Part shown: piece by piece, positions 9,491 to 21,129 of the stretch | How the letters are laid out: the number at the start of each line of letters is the position of its first letter | How positions within the stretch are numbered: the first letter of the stretch is position 1 | Source: Plicaturopsis crispa FD-325 SS-3 | Lineage: Eukaryota; Basidiomycota; Agaricomycetes; Amylocorticiales; Amylocorticiaceae | Length of the DNA stretch: 64,000 nucleotides | Direction: 5' to 3' | Assembly (NCBI GenBank): GCA_000827205.1 | Contig: KN832557.1 | Location: 1,270,445 to 1,334,444, forward strand | Notes under the pieces: model-generated | What the model was told of the DNA's origin: nothing | Databases searched by the model: none | Seen by the model: the letters and a program-made list of their open reading frames with translations, nothing else | Made by a program: the position numbers and the translations under genes

Positions 9491-11603
9491 CTAAGTGTGT
9501 CCCATGATACTCTGGGGTGCCTCGGAAGTCTCGGGCGGGAATCGATATTTCTCTATCAAGTGAAGAAGTTCTTCGAAAACGCGGTCTTTTTCTCCACGCC
9601 GACCAACTTTGAAGACCTCGACAAACCGGTCAATCGCAGTACCGACCTGATTCGAAATGTCAGACGTCCGGTATGTCTCGACAGTACCATCTATGACAGG
9701 TTCTGTAACACTGTGCTGTCCAGTGATGTGGAATAGGGCCTGCATCGTGTTCGTAAGGTGCACAATGTACCTCATGATGTTACGCAGGACACCAGGACTA
9801 GGCCGGGGATTGACGTTGGCGGATGTTTGAATATTAGCGGTCTGTGTACGCACATTCCTTTGTAACTTTCGTACACCCAACGCGCAAATGCGACGACAAC
9901 CATTGCGATTGGCAGCACGATGGGGGAGACGGGAATCGCCATCGCACTTATGGCACTTGCCACGGTTTCGCCTGCTTGGACATGATCCGCACTGAAGGAG
10001 ATGCCTATCAGTCTCAAATCCACCGTATCAACAAAACTGCCTACAATTTCGTGTGGGCCTCTTCTGGGACGATACTACTGATAAGACTGATCTCCGCTTC
10101 AAACCGCGGCCTCGTAAGAAGCTGTCCACACAACGGAGTCACTCTAGGGCACGCTCAGTAGTGACAGCATCGAACTCACCGCTTCGGGGTCACACAAGTT
10201 CCAAGCCATCACTATATCTTTGTGGATAACATGTAGAAAGTCCTTCGGGCGGACACCAGGCAGGTTGGTGCTTGAGGCAAGCCCTCGCCAGTATCCTGCA
10301 AATGAGATGTCTAGTCGGGTGCACACACGAGATTGTAGGAGTGCTTACGCTTCCGGCCTACCCTACACCACCGTCGAACTCGTTGCCACCAGAATTTACG
10401 AAAAGGGCCTGATGGACTCACTCGATACATAGCTTGATCTTACTGTCGATATCGACTCTTTGTGCGACAGCAATGAGGGCAGACGTCCGCCCTATAACAA
10501 GTTCGTCGCTGGTATCGGCAGGCACTGAAGGGGAGGTTTTGTCCGCCAGATTGACTCCCGAAGGTTCTCCACCGCATGCAGCCGCAATGGTGACTTTGAC
10601 AAGCTCTGTATGTGAAGTAGCGTACTTTGATTTGTCTGTCAGAATGAAAGTAAGTGAAGCATACTAACAATGCGTTGGACACAACTTACTTGAAACCTTG
10701 ATGCATGGAATTCTAGCCCTAAAATTGTACAACGGTGTTATGCATAATTTTCGGAAATCGACGTCAGCCTCTTGCCCCGCCAGCTCGTCGAGGCGATCGC
10801 GTTTGATGCCAGGATTAGCAATGCGTATGTTTGGCTTCTTCGCCGTGACGAGTAAATCATATTTCGTGAACACCACTATCACGGCCATATCTACGATGCT
10901 AGACCTCAGCCAAGGACGTGCCCCGATAGAATGCAGAATGAAGCAACGCACTTTTCGAGCAACTTTTGAGAAGTTCTTCTGTACCCGTTTCAAGCACCCG
11001 GCCATTGGCATACGGACACGTTATGCAAATCCTTCAGATTAGCTTCAGTGCGAAGATAGTACGACTATTTCAGATTACAGACCAGAGCACATGGATACGA
11101 TCATCGGGATTTGGCATCGCGGAGCGCTCGCGAATGAATTCTACGATGGTATTGTAGTTCTCCGCATTGCCGGGCTCATAGCCCTGCGAGTCGTGCACGA
11201 CCAAGCGTTCATTATCCGGGTATTTATATTCCGTCCTGATGTCCGCCTTGCCCGCCGTTTTATTCGAGATGTCCTGTCCGATCATCAATCCTCTACGTTC
11301 TGCATAGGGATGATATTGTAGCTCACCAGGCTATCCAATTTGAAGATTGCTTTCAACAAAGACGATTTTCCGGTGCCAGACTAAAGCAGAGATGAGTTCG
11401 ATCCATCGGATGTGCGTTACATCTTAGCCATACCTTTCCTACCACGAGAATGCGAAGTCTGCGATAACAATCAGGCAATTGAATGATATGTGGGCGACCA
11501 AAAATCAAATCAATCACCTTCCAGGCCCGATAAGCTGCTGTAACGTCGGCTCCAGAGGCGCTGCAGTCGAATCCGCGGTCGTGCGAGACAGATCGCTAGA
11601 CAT
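9491..11603 (-). CDS. fungal P-loop GTPase with C-terminal membrane segment
   Basis: A multi-exon minus-strand gene starting at 11603. The exon spliced through an intron ending TTATCGCAG yields LRILVVGKSGTGKSSLLKA, a Walker A/G1 motif. The next exon gives NERLVVHDSQGYEPG, with DxxG (G3) in the form DSQG. A later exon has VIVVFTKYDLL, a TKxD-type G4. Between G3 and G4 is PYANGRVLETGTEELLKS, typical of a GTPase family expanded in Agaricomycetes. Near the C-terminus the segment SAMAIPVSPIVLPIAMVVVA is hydrophobic and probably membrane-inserting; it is followed by RWVYESYK and a last exon ending at 9491. The early G2 region is short. The precise number of exons (about nine) and some middle junctions are uncertain. 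The role is unknown; Era/AIG1-like GTPases act on membranes or in signalling. Confidence 0.8.
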
Positions 11604-12637
11604 ACTTGGATCGATGAGACAAGGAAGGATAAGCGCGGGAGACATTACTTTGTGGGCTCCTTATAAATGGAATGACACGAACTAACCGCATGTCCCCCGG
11701 CGCTTGAAAGAATGGCATGATATTGCCGATAGAGGCAGAGACACTACGCCAAGATGGAGGCAGAGGAACATTGGCAGACGCCCACTTGCCCGGGCCGCGG
11801 AACTTTATCGGATTCCCGAGTGTATTTCACGAAAATGCCATTACTTCCTCGAAGTGTGCAACAAGAATTTCGAATTTCAAGCCGCTTGCCTTTGTTCGTC
11901 AGTCTGCCAGCAAATCGAGGTTCTGAGTGTATAGTCGGAATCGTAGCCATAGGATGATGATGTCCATGGGGCACAGAAAGCGCTCTATTTGGATTGGATC
12001 ACAACATGAGAGTCAACAAAGGGTGATCTACGGGGCTCGCTTGCAAGTGTCAGTGCGAGAACGAACATGGGTAACACATCAGTATACTCACCGTTCAAGC
12101 CAGCCTCGTCGCAACCAAATCGACCAATATGTGCAACATAAAATCGACAAGCAATTTTTGACGCAGTCTAACTGTAACGTCCAGATTTCTTGAAATCGGG
12201 TGTCCTAACGGAAAACGCTCATCAGGATCATCGGTGAAACTTACTGAGGCGTCGAGCTCGGATATTTCTGGCTGACGGTGAGCGCTCCAGGCCTTCAGAG
12301 TTGGACCAGTAGTCAACGCTTCGTCGTCCGATTTGACGATGAAACCTAGGCGTCATTTTATTCCCATGCGACGTCGCTGCCAGGAGTAACGAGCATTGAG
12401 GAAAAGAGAGTCATAGCTTGTATAGCTGTAGGTCTTCAAGCTTCAACAAGAAGTTCAAGATTCAAGAAGCTTCAAATAGATGTGGACTGGAAGAAGCTCG
12501 GATAGGGGCTATTCCTTCAATCCGCTAGCCTTGCGGCTGGAAATTGTGTCTATGTAGACTGTTTCCTTTCTGCGGTCGCGCTATAGAGGTTTTCTAGCCT
12601 TGTCGTATTCTGGATCCCATAGACGTGAATTCCCACA
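11604..12637. other. about 1 kb without a confident gene; possible exon of an unknown minus-strand gene
   Basis: On the minus strand at about 12241-12330 the frame KAWSAHRQPEISELDAS ends at a good GTAAGT donor and could be an exon of an unrecognised gene or a 5' exon of the GTPase locus. I could not connect it. Around 12434-12476 there is a degenerate run of TTCAAG/CTTCAA units. The region also contains the upstream sequences of the divergent GTPase and PNP genes. Confidence 0.35.
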
Positions 12638-13854
12638 ATGGCAGAATTGACCCTCCCCCTTCCTTTCGAATCGACGCTCTCTACGATCGCGAGCAGCCTC
12701 CCTGCCCACCTGCAACACCCGCGCGTCGGTATCGTCTGTGGTTCGGGCCTCAGCACGCTCGTCACGTCCTTGCGCGATGTGCACGAAGTCCCCTACGCGA
12801 ATCTCGCCGGATTTGCTAAAAGCACAGGTGCGCCGACTGTTGATCCGATTGTCGATGCGGCGTAAGATTGAGCGCGCAAATGATGTAGTGGCCGGCCACA
12901 AGAGCATACTCGCTTTTGGCCTCATGGGCGCGGACGACGTCCCAGTCGTGGCCATGCTCGGGCGGGTGCGTGATGATTTTTTTTGCTTTTGAAGGACGCG
13001 GAAAAGACTGACTGACGGTGACCTAGATAGTTTCACCCATACGAGGGCCATAAGATGGCTACAGTCGTATATCCGATTAGAATATTGGCTAGACTAGGAG
13101 TCACCGATATCATCAGTGCGTGCAAGAGTGCCAATTTTTCGTTCACCTCTAACCGAAAATATAGTTACAAACGCGGCCGGGTCCCTGAACCCTTCCATCC
13201 CAGTTGGCGCTAGTATGTACTGTCATTTTGACAATAGAATTTGTCTCATTTGTTTCTAGTCGTCGTCGTTCGTGACCACCTCGCTCTTCCGAACCTCAGC
13301 GGGCCTCTCAACCCGCTTCTCGGTCCACTATCAGCGCCAACACATGCGCGCTTCGTCCCGCTCTCAGACGCATACTCCGTGTCGCTCCGGCGCCTAGCGT
13401 TCCTCGCTGCACATGATCTCGCTCTTCCCGATTCTGCACTAGCGGAGGGAACGTATGCGTGGGTCAGCGGCCCGACGTACGAGACGCCGGCAGAGGGCCG
13501 GTTCCTGCGGGCAGCAGGTGCCGATGTCGTCGGCATGAGCACCGTTCCCGAAGTGGTCGCTGCGCGCGAGGAGGGCTTGAACGTGCTCGTCCTTAGCCTG
13601 GCCACGAATCCGGTCGTTGTTCCCGAAAAGTACAGGAGCATCAAGGAGGAGGTGGCAGCTGAAGTATGTCGTCGTGTTGCTCCAAATTAGCCCAGAACGC
13701 TGATGCCGGATATGCACAGCTCGCGGGAACTCCCCTGGTGGTCCCCGTCGTCCAGACCGTATCACACGAGGAGGTGCTTCAGGTTGGGAAGGAAAAGGCG
13801 GAAGTCATGAAGAAACTCGTTCAGAGGATCATTGAGCTCATTTCCAAGCCTTGA
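12638..13854 (+). CDS. PNP1: purine nucleoside phosphorylase (trimeric class)
   Basis: Six exons (12638-12827, 12889-12965, 13031-13115, 13165-13212, 13260-13663, 13696-13854) give 320 residues, all junctions in frame. The enzyme cleaves inosine or guanosine with phosphate to the free base and ribose-1-phosphate in purine salvage (EC 2.4.2.1). Visible motifs are VGIVCGSGLS (phosphate loop), the MLGR-FHPYEGH segment built across an exon junction, TNAAGSLNPSIPVG, GTYAWVSGPTYETPAE and GMSTVPEVVAARE, followed by ATNPVV. Human PNP is 289 residues; the extra length is in the N-terminal and C-terminal parts. Methylthioadenosine phosphorylase is a relative, but the SGPTYETPAE/GMSTVPE combination is PNP-like. 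It has no evident targeting signal, so it is probably cytosolic. Confidence 0.92.
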
Positions 13855-14110
13855 CATGCGTGAGACCTGCCCTTGCTTGCATATGCAATACGATCAACTC
13901 ATGTGATTACCCAGGAAAGCAAAAGTAATTGGCAGATGGTAAGAGTAGGAAGTTTGTGAGCCATAGCCATGTAGACGAGAATATAAGCAAGATGTAAAGA
14001 CGTGAATATAGATATAGACATGTAAAGTAAGATGTGTTTCGTGTTTGCGTGGTGGCGTAACTCCGGTAGAGGCGAGCGGATGCCATTGTACGTGTAATGT
14101 CCGAAGCGAA

Positions 14111-14616
14111 TTATACCCTTCGGCCGGGGACATGGTTCTCCCATTCACCGCTGCCATGGTCATACACCCTCTGGTTATCATCATCGTCATAAACCTACGC
14201 GAAAGTCAACAAATTGGGGTGGGCGAGCGAACAAGACCTCACCTTGACATACACCGTCTCTCCCCCGTCGAAGAGCGTGTCAATGCGCTCGTCAGACTGA
14301 GGTAGCTCCTGCCTATTCGAAAACAGATTGATATACCAGCCCTCAGGGAGCGGGAAACCCTCCTCCATCGAGACGCTTCCTACATGAATATTTGAATAAT
14401 CGACGTATAAGTAATCGATTCAGGTCGACCGTACTCTGCCAAATGCTTACTAGAGATTTGCATCCAAAAGTCATTGATAGTCATGTCTTCACGGACGTCC
14501 TGCCCCCGCGTACAGCCATAGGATCCCATGCGGACGTTAATCCACATGCATCCCCTGTCGCGGTATCCGGCTTTGTGCCATCCTTTACCACGGACGTTGC
14601 GCATGCTTCTGCTCAT
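14111..14616 (-). CDS. small hypothetical protein (5' end uncertain)
   Basis: At least three exons splice well on the minus strand. The first ends in INDFWMQIS at a GTAAGC donor. The next carries MEEGFPLPEGWYINLFSNR and IDTLFDGGETVYVK, and the last gives VYDDDDNQRVYDHGSGEWE and stops at 14111. The product is about 125 residues, rich in aromatic residues, Gly and Asp, without a membrane helix. The exon may extend upstream beyond the ATG at 14616, because the frame stays open to a possible acceptor near 14660. I recognise no family. The frame continuity across two introns is the main reason to call it. Confidence 0.5.
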
Positions 14617-14974
14617 GTCGAAGACCGGAACGGTATGTGACAGCCTAGCCTGTAGTTATGTATGATCACGTAGAGAGGTTTGACGCGTCAACGTGCAGTT
14701 TTCCGGTTATAGAACGCGCCGGGAGGGAAGAGATGCGGGGTAGTTGAGGGAAAGGACTCAGGCCCAGGAGGGACAGACACGAGTCAAGGTCGAAATTTAT
14801 ACACAATCTCGGAAACCGGAAACGCTGCCGCTGGTGACAGAGGTTTGCTTCAGATCGAGTACTACGCGACCAAAGAATGAAACGCGCAAGAAAACCAGTC
14901 GTTAACGATGGAAATATGTATGCGTACCGACGTACAAGACACGAGATCCTGGCTATCAAGAAATTGATCGTGGT

Positions 14975-15905
14975 TCAAAAGACCTTCAAGTCGTCCGGCT
15001 CCGTGACATCTGCGTACATGATATCGGTTCTCATCGTATACTTGACCCCGGACAGCACCTCGTCGCCTGAGTGAAGCAGACCTTGATGCTGGAAGATAAG
15101 CACTCGGCCTGCTTTAGGGTCCACGTCCAGACGCTTTTTCCTGTCTCTAGAATAGAACGTCGTCGCACCCCCAACCAGCGACTCATTGAGGTAAAGATGC
15201 AGGGTGTAGAACGATCGCTCGTGTGTAACGGGATCCTCGTACGGACCATCAGTGTGCGCTACAAGCCTTCAGTCAGCACATCATCGACAAGTGATTGAAG
15301 CCGTGCATACTTTTAAAATATTGACCGGGTCCATACTTCAAGAAGCGCATGCGTTCGTTCAGCCTCGCAAATCGCCATTTAGTCCCAAGCTGCGCCTCGC
15401 GCTTGCCTTGCAATGCAGGGTTTCGTTCGATGGTCCTGAGCGCATCCTCAATTCCTTCAGCCTGACGGCAGCGAGCCCACAGGCGCGCTACGATGGTGTC
15501 GTTATCCCATATTATCCGGTCTGAATTTCGGTAGTGGGTCGCCATCATCTCTTGGCCTACCCCAACGTTCACCATTGCCGGCTTCCACAGCGCAGCACGC
15601 TCACTTGTATCGTCTCTGATGACGCTATCCTCTGCCAAGGTGAGAAGCGTGGCGCATTCCGATGCACTCAATACGTTCTCGAGAACGACTGCATACGAGC
15701 CTGCGTACCCTGGCAGGGTTTGAGAGAAGTCGATGGGTGCGATGGTAATGGGCTGGGCGTCGCTGGGGGTCGTGGTGAGGAAGGAGTTGGGGATATTGAC
15801 AGGTTTCGATGTATATTGGGTAGAGACGAATTGCGCTGGCACGAACGATGACGCAGCCTGGTCGGCAGCCTGTCGTTTGTGGATGATGCTGCTCGTCGTA
15901 AACAT
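14975..15905 (-). CDS. 2OG-Fe(II) oxygenase, prolyl-4-hydroxylase-like, paralog A
   Basis: Two exons (15905-15311, 15258-14975) encode 292 residues. The fold is that of prolyl 4-hydroxylase-type dioxygenases, which use 2-oxoglutarate and Fe(II). The HxD pair is H200 and D202 in the sequence THTDG formed at the exon junction. The distal His lies in GLLHSGDEV, and the 2OG-binding basic residue in VKYTMRTDIMY. The long N-terminal part includes YAGSYAVVLENVLSASEC and LWKPAMVN, shared nearly word for word with the copy at 32585. Relative to that copy it lacks nine residues after LNES. The start at 15905 matches the start of the paralog. An upstream in-frame ATG at 15995 would add 30 residues with Arg/Lys and no acidic residue, which looks like a mitochondrial presequence. 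The substrate is unknown. Confidence 0.85.
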
Positions 15906-16304
15906 ATTACTACCTGTGGGATTCAGGCGAACAACAGCAGGAGACTGCAATATTGACACAAATGGCTTCATAAGTACCTGGCTGCGCAAGATCATATTCC
16001 GAGTCTGCTTGGCGGCAACCTGGAAGCATGCCTAGTACACAGGATAAGTGGCGTTGGACGGAACGACTGTCTTCCGAAGATATCGTGTGGGCTGGCTAGG
16101 GGAGACCTGGGGGAGACTAAAAAGTTCGCGACATCCAAATTCCAATAGGCACTGATCAGGGGCTTGTGGCACCATATTTGGAGGCGTCTATCCCAGGTCT
16201 ATCCCTGCGAGACAGCGGTTCCGTTCAACAGCCTCAGGAGCCCTCCTCCATTTCTTGTCGCTTCGTCGTGAATTTTACTGCTTGCCTCCGCGGAATGCTC
16301 AAAA
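15906..16304. promoter_or_regulatory. divergent promoter between oxygenase A and RTC1
   Basis: About 400 bp separates the two opposing start codons. No named motif was identified. The call rests on gene layout. Confidence 0.4.
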
Positions 16305-19300
16305 ATGCTGTCGTCAACGACACCTCGTAGTCGGACGACCTCTATACTACAAAACCATACGGCACCATCTGACTTATTTTCTGACTCCCGGACCCACGGC
16401 TACCCAGGTCCTATCCGAAATGTTCGTCTGCCTCGGGTCACATCGCCTGGTGGAGGTGCTGTGTCCAGAAGCGAAGATGAATCCCGATGCGTCGTGGCCG
16501 GAAAAGAATGTGCGTTATCGTCGACTTAGCAGTGGCGGTCGGTTGAACGTCGGAGCAGCATTGCGCATTCTCCGGATGTCGGACACATCGCACGGAACCA
16601 CACCAGAGCACAAATCTGCGGTCGGACGCGGTGGACACAGGATAGATGCGTCGCGCAACATGTGGGAGAGTAGTGGCTTGAAGATTGACAGCGCGAACAC
16701 GGACGTTGCATGGTGCCGTGGATGTATGTAAGGCAGGCCGGACGCGCGTGCACCAGTCCTGACTAGCCGTAGTATACAGCAATAAGATCCTGACCAGCTC
16801 ACGTAACGGTGATCTAGTGACATGGGACCTCAACAAGTCGGGCGCTACGAAGTTTGGTGAGCAGGTCACCGCGCACCTCCGTTATATGCATTGATCCGCC
16901 AGAATAGAGCGAAAGACGAGAGACCACCTGCGGTCAATTCATAAATTGTCTTGCTCAACGATTGTTCACAACTACTGTGTGACGGGCTCTGCTGACGGGG
17001 ACGTCCGCGTCTGGGTTCGATCCATTTTATTCCAACCGAGTGTTATCCTCAACTCATGATCCCTTTAGGACTTACGCGATATGACGCGTTCGATAATGAA
17101 GATTCATCATCCAACCTCCGTACGAAACGTTGTATTCTCTCCAAATCAGTCGCAGCCTTTGCAGGCCATAGCAGGTCTGGACAACGGTAGCATATACCGG
17201 TGGGACTTGAAGATGGGTCAGCGTGGCCAGCTCGATCGCTTGCCGATGGCTCACTCGGGAGCCGTCCTGGCCTTGGATTGGTGTAGCGGGCGAGGGGAAG
17301 GAGGAACAGGATGGCTTGTATCGGGCGGACTCGATCATACGGCCAAGGTAAACTTGCCTTTTCGCACGTAGCCACCATCTCAACGAAACCGCAGATATGG
17401 GACTTGACATCTTCAGGACTGACACACATGCCGCACCGGCCCACGTACATCTTGCACCCGTCTTTTCCAATACGTCGCGTACTTTGGCGACCATCGTACG
17501 AGACAGAACTCGCAATTGTCTCTAACGCTGAGTTTGGCACCGGGTCTAATCCCGATCTAGCTGCTACAGAGAGCGGGAAGGATGGGAAACCTGGAAGCGG
17601 AGACCGAATCGAGATCTGGGACGTACGGCGTGAGTGGGTTGCAAAATGGGCGGTCAGCGAGTCCGCATCAGGTGGTGGTGTGACAGGTGCGTATCAGTGT
17701 ACTGTTTAGCCTAGATAAGTGCTTATGCCCACGATGAAGATCTGGCGTGGGGTGATTCGCATGCACTCTGGGCTCAGCACTCCTCAGGTTGTTTCTCGCA
17801 GTTAGACTTGCGTAACTCCGTCAAACCCCTCGACTCCATACCCCGCGCAGCAGCGGCTTGGGAGGCTTCTGGTTCGCTTGCTTTCGTTGCCGATAAAACG
17901 CCGCAGTGGGAGGTTCCGTTCGATGATCTGTAAGAGCACTGCTCTTTGGATATTTCGCTGCTCATCCGTTTACTTTCTACAGCATACCTGAACGAAAACA
18001 CGAAGCACAGGAAAGACGAATAAAGCTCAAAAAGTTGGGCGACCCGCCGAGTGTGCCGGCATCGCAGAGTATGGGCTTCTTCGTCGACGACTCCGAAGAT
18101 GACCTCGATATGTTCGTGAAACTTGCGAAGACGTATGTTTTCCAAGGGCATGAGCGTACGACAATCTGCGACATAAATGCGAATGTAAGCATCTCTGTTT
18201 CTCCTTGTACATAATTAATGCTCACGGCTCGCTCCTTCTAAGGCTGCATTCGAGGCTGGTAACGACCAAGCAGCGCGTACGTGGCTTCTCTTGGGCTCGT
18301 TGCTGACAGATTTAGTACCACCACCCTCCCCTCCGATCTCCCTTGTCGAGCCCAAACCTATGCGCCCAGGCGCAGCTCCACACATGGCCCGCTCTGTCTC
18401 CGCACCCAAAGCTGACCCCACGGTGCACTTATTTCTCCCTCCTAATCGGTCGTCCTCGGTAGATGTGCCCCGTCCCACAATACAGTCACACTCGGTAAAT
18501 AACAGTCCGGCCGTTGATCGAAGTTCCAAACGCCTGCCAAGCGGTACCGTGGATCCCGGTTCGCACTCCCCTGCCGCTCGCCCGAACACCCCCTCATCCC
18601 CATATGCCCATCAGTATGCATCCACAGGTTCGCTGAGGTTGCCTCTATCGTCCGCTAATTCTTCTACATCCAATTCTCCACGTGGTGCCTCGGGGTCTCT
18701 CCCACCCTCTGCCGCAACATCGCCGCATCGACTACACAGTGCCCTGCCCTCTACTTCGTACACTCACCACCCTCTCTCCGGCAATGCCAATACCGAGCTT
18801 GAGCGCCGCAAGTCCATGGCTAGCCAATCACGTCCCCTCATCCGCCGTGAATCCACTGCTCTCGCTCAACGCTTGCGGCGACAGTCTATAACCATCGTTA
18901 ATACGCCAGTCCCCCATAGCCATTCCATAGGGCACGGAGAAAGCCCCCGGCCAGATAGCCTTCGTTCCCGGACCAGTTCGCGTCAGTATGGGGAGGGTGT
19001 CCTAGATGACTCGGATTCATCTGGTAGTTCTGAAAGTGAGCACGGAGAAGTTGAGACAGGTCTACTGAGCGAAGAGCGAAGCGACGAAGAAACGAGCGGC
19101 TTGAAACCACTCATATCGCCTCACCTCGTCCCACGGCTTGCTCTTGCGAATCCAAGTCCTTTGTCGCGGGTGTATGGCGGGGGTGTCGCAGAAGAAGAAG
19201 ATGACGAGTCTTCTCCATCTCCCGTATCTACGGATACCGAATCAAGCAGTGATAGCTTTGGCTCGGAGGAGCAGCATAGGCACATTGCGGCATCGTCTCA

Positions 19301-20833
19301 GTCAAGTCCGGCTACTTCGAAACGTGGCAAAGGGAAAAGAAGACGGAAAGCCCATACGCGCAGCCGAAGCTCGACTGTGGCGTCCTTGGCTGCATCTGCA
19401 GTCGATTTTCTTCAGGTGCATCGACCATTGGAAAAACAACATTCGACTGGGAGCATCAGGACCGTAACTGCCGGAGATGTGATATCCCTTCATGACGGTG
19501 ACCCCAGCGCCTCAGCAGGTCTCAGGCGCGAAGAGACCGTGACGCTTTCTTCTCTTGACCTGGGAGACACGGAGTTGACAAATTTGAGGAGGGGGAGCGT
19601 GGACACTACCGCTAGTTTTGCGTCGCCGTCCCAAAAGAAACAACGTTCACAGGCGTTCTCTTGGGCTGACTCGAGGCAGGCCCAGCAGGATCCTTTTGTT
19701 GATTATGGTCCTGATGAAGAACGATGGCATTCAGGGACGAGAGACGGCTTAAATCCGACCGAGTCGCGCAGTATGGACTACACCCAAAGGCGGAATAGGG
19801 TTGTACGAGCTGAGGAGGCTAAATTTCGCGAGATGGGGTGGAGGACGATGCGCGATACTCTTGATTATCTTGCCGAAGAGGTTTGTTCGCTCTTTTGACG
19901 TAGAACCCCTCGTGCGGCGCAGCTACTAATGGAATGCGTCCGCAGGGAGATGTGCAAATGTGTGCGTTCTTGTCGCTGGTTGCATCGCAAGAGTTGCAGG
20001 TGGGGAAAATGAAAGTGGTCCGCTTCTTGGATGCGTATATCGGTATGTGATAGTTTTCTGGAGATTTATTTTGCTTATTGCACGAATATTTTCTCCAGAT
20101 TCACTGTGTCGCCTACGGATGCATACTTCCGCTGCATACCTACGCAAATATGTGCAGGTTGACCAAATACGTGCGAGTACAACGGTGCGACGATATATTC
20201 TATTGTCAAGTCTTCTTCTCACTTTCTTTGGCTCAGCTCGAAACGACCATTTACTCGTCGTGCGGACGATGCCGCAAGCCGATCATACAGCCGGCCTTTT
20301 CCGCGCGAACGGCAGACGGCGGTGTCCCTCGCGGCGGATATTCGTACTGCATATCCTGTCATAATTATGCTACTCAGTGTTCCATATGGTATGCGCACTT
20401 GTAAGCTAATTGGTCCTAAGCAGCTAACCTTGTTAACAGCCACTTACCTGTGCGAGCCATGTTGTTCCAGTGCTCAATCTGCGAGCACGGAGGCCACCAG
20501 GAGTGCTACCGAAAGTACTATATGGATCGACCCATGCTCGAAATGCCCCTCCGTCAGGCTCCCTCGTCCCTCGCAGACTTCACGACCAGTCAGCCATCAC
20601 CGTCATTACAGTCGAAAATTCGCGGTCGATCACGGTCTGAATCTCGGGATATCTCTGATATTGAGAGTGGAACTGACCGCGACGACGAGAGCGTAAGTGG
20701 GACAACAGATGTCGCCACCGAATATGATGGGGGCGCAGTTGGTGTTAGTGGACATAAAAGACTGCTTGGACATCTCTGTGCCGCTGGCTGCGGGCATTTC
20801 TGCTGGGCCGCGAATGCGAACGCAGACGCCTGA
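16305..20833 (+). CDS. RTC1: RTC1/SEA2 (WDR24), GATOR2/SEACAT subunit
   Basis: A large multi-exon gene. The protein sits on the vacuole in the SEA (GATOR2) complex that signals amino-acid sufficiency to TORC1. The N-terminal third is a WD40 propeller: exons give SRCVVAGKE joined to SLRILRM, then ILTSSRNGDLVTWDLNKSG, YCVTGSADGDVRVWDLRD, RVLWRPSYETELAIVSN and GDRIEIWDVRREWVAKWAV. The middle contains DDLDMFVKLAKTYVFQG and AARTWLLLGSLLTDL, characteristic of RTC1/WDR24, then a long Ser/Pro/Arg-rich disordered insert (about 18330-19800). The C-terminus has paired zinc-binding Cys/His motifs: YSSCGRCRKPI, YCISCHNYATQC, CSICEHGGHQECY and CAAGCGHFCW, the RING-like end of this family. The first intron (16510-16558) was checked in frame. 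Small exon boundaries around 19950-20450 are approximate. Confidence 0.9.
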
Positions 20834-21129
20834 AGTCATTTTTGCTTGCAGCTGTAACTATATTATGACTGGCTTACTTGTATAGCAGATAATCTCGCCC
20901 TCAGTACTGTGACATCTCCACCTCTCAAGATCGCGGAGGTCAAAATGCTTAAACGCTTACTTGTGTGGCGCTTATCTTCAATGCCTTCTCATGGTTGCGC
21001 CACACTACGCCAGAACGACGCCCGTTCACGTTCAATCGACGCTCAATGACGAATGGTTCCTTCTCCCTCGAGAGCCAGTACAAGTATCGCTCATGATCAT
21101 GGTACGATCTCCCGTTTTCAGTACACATA

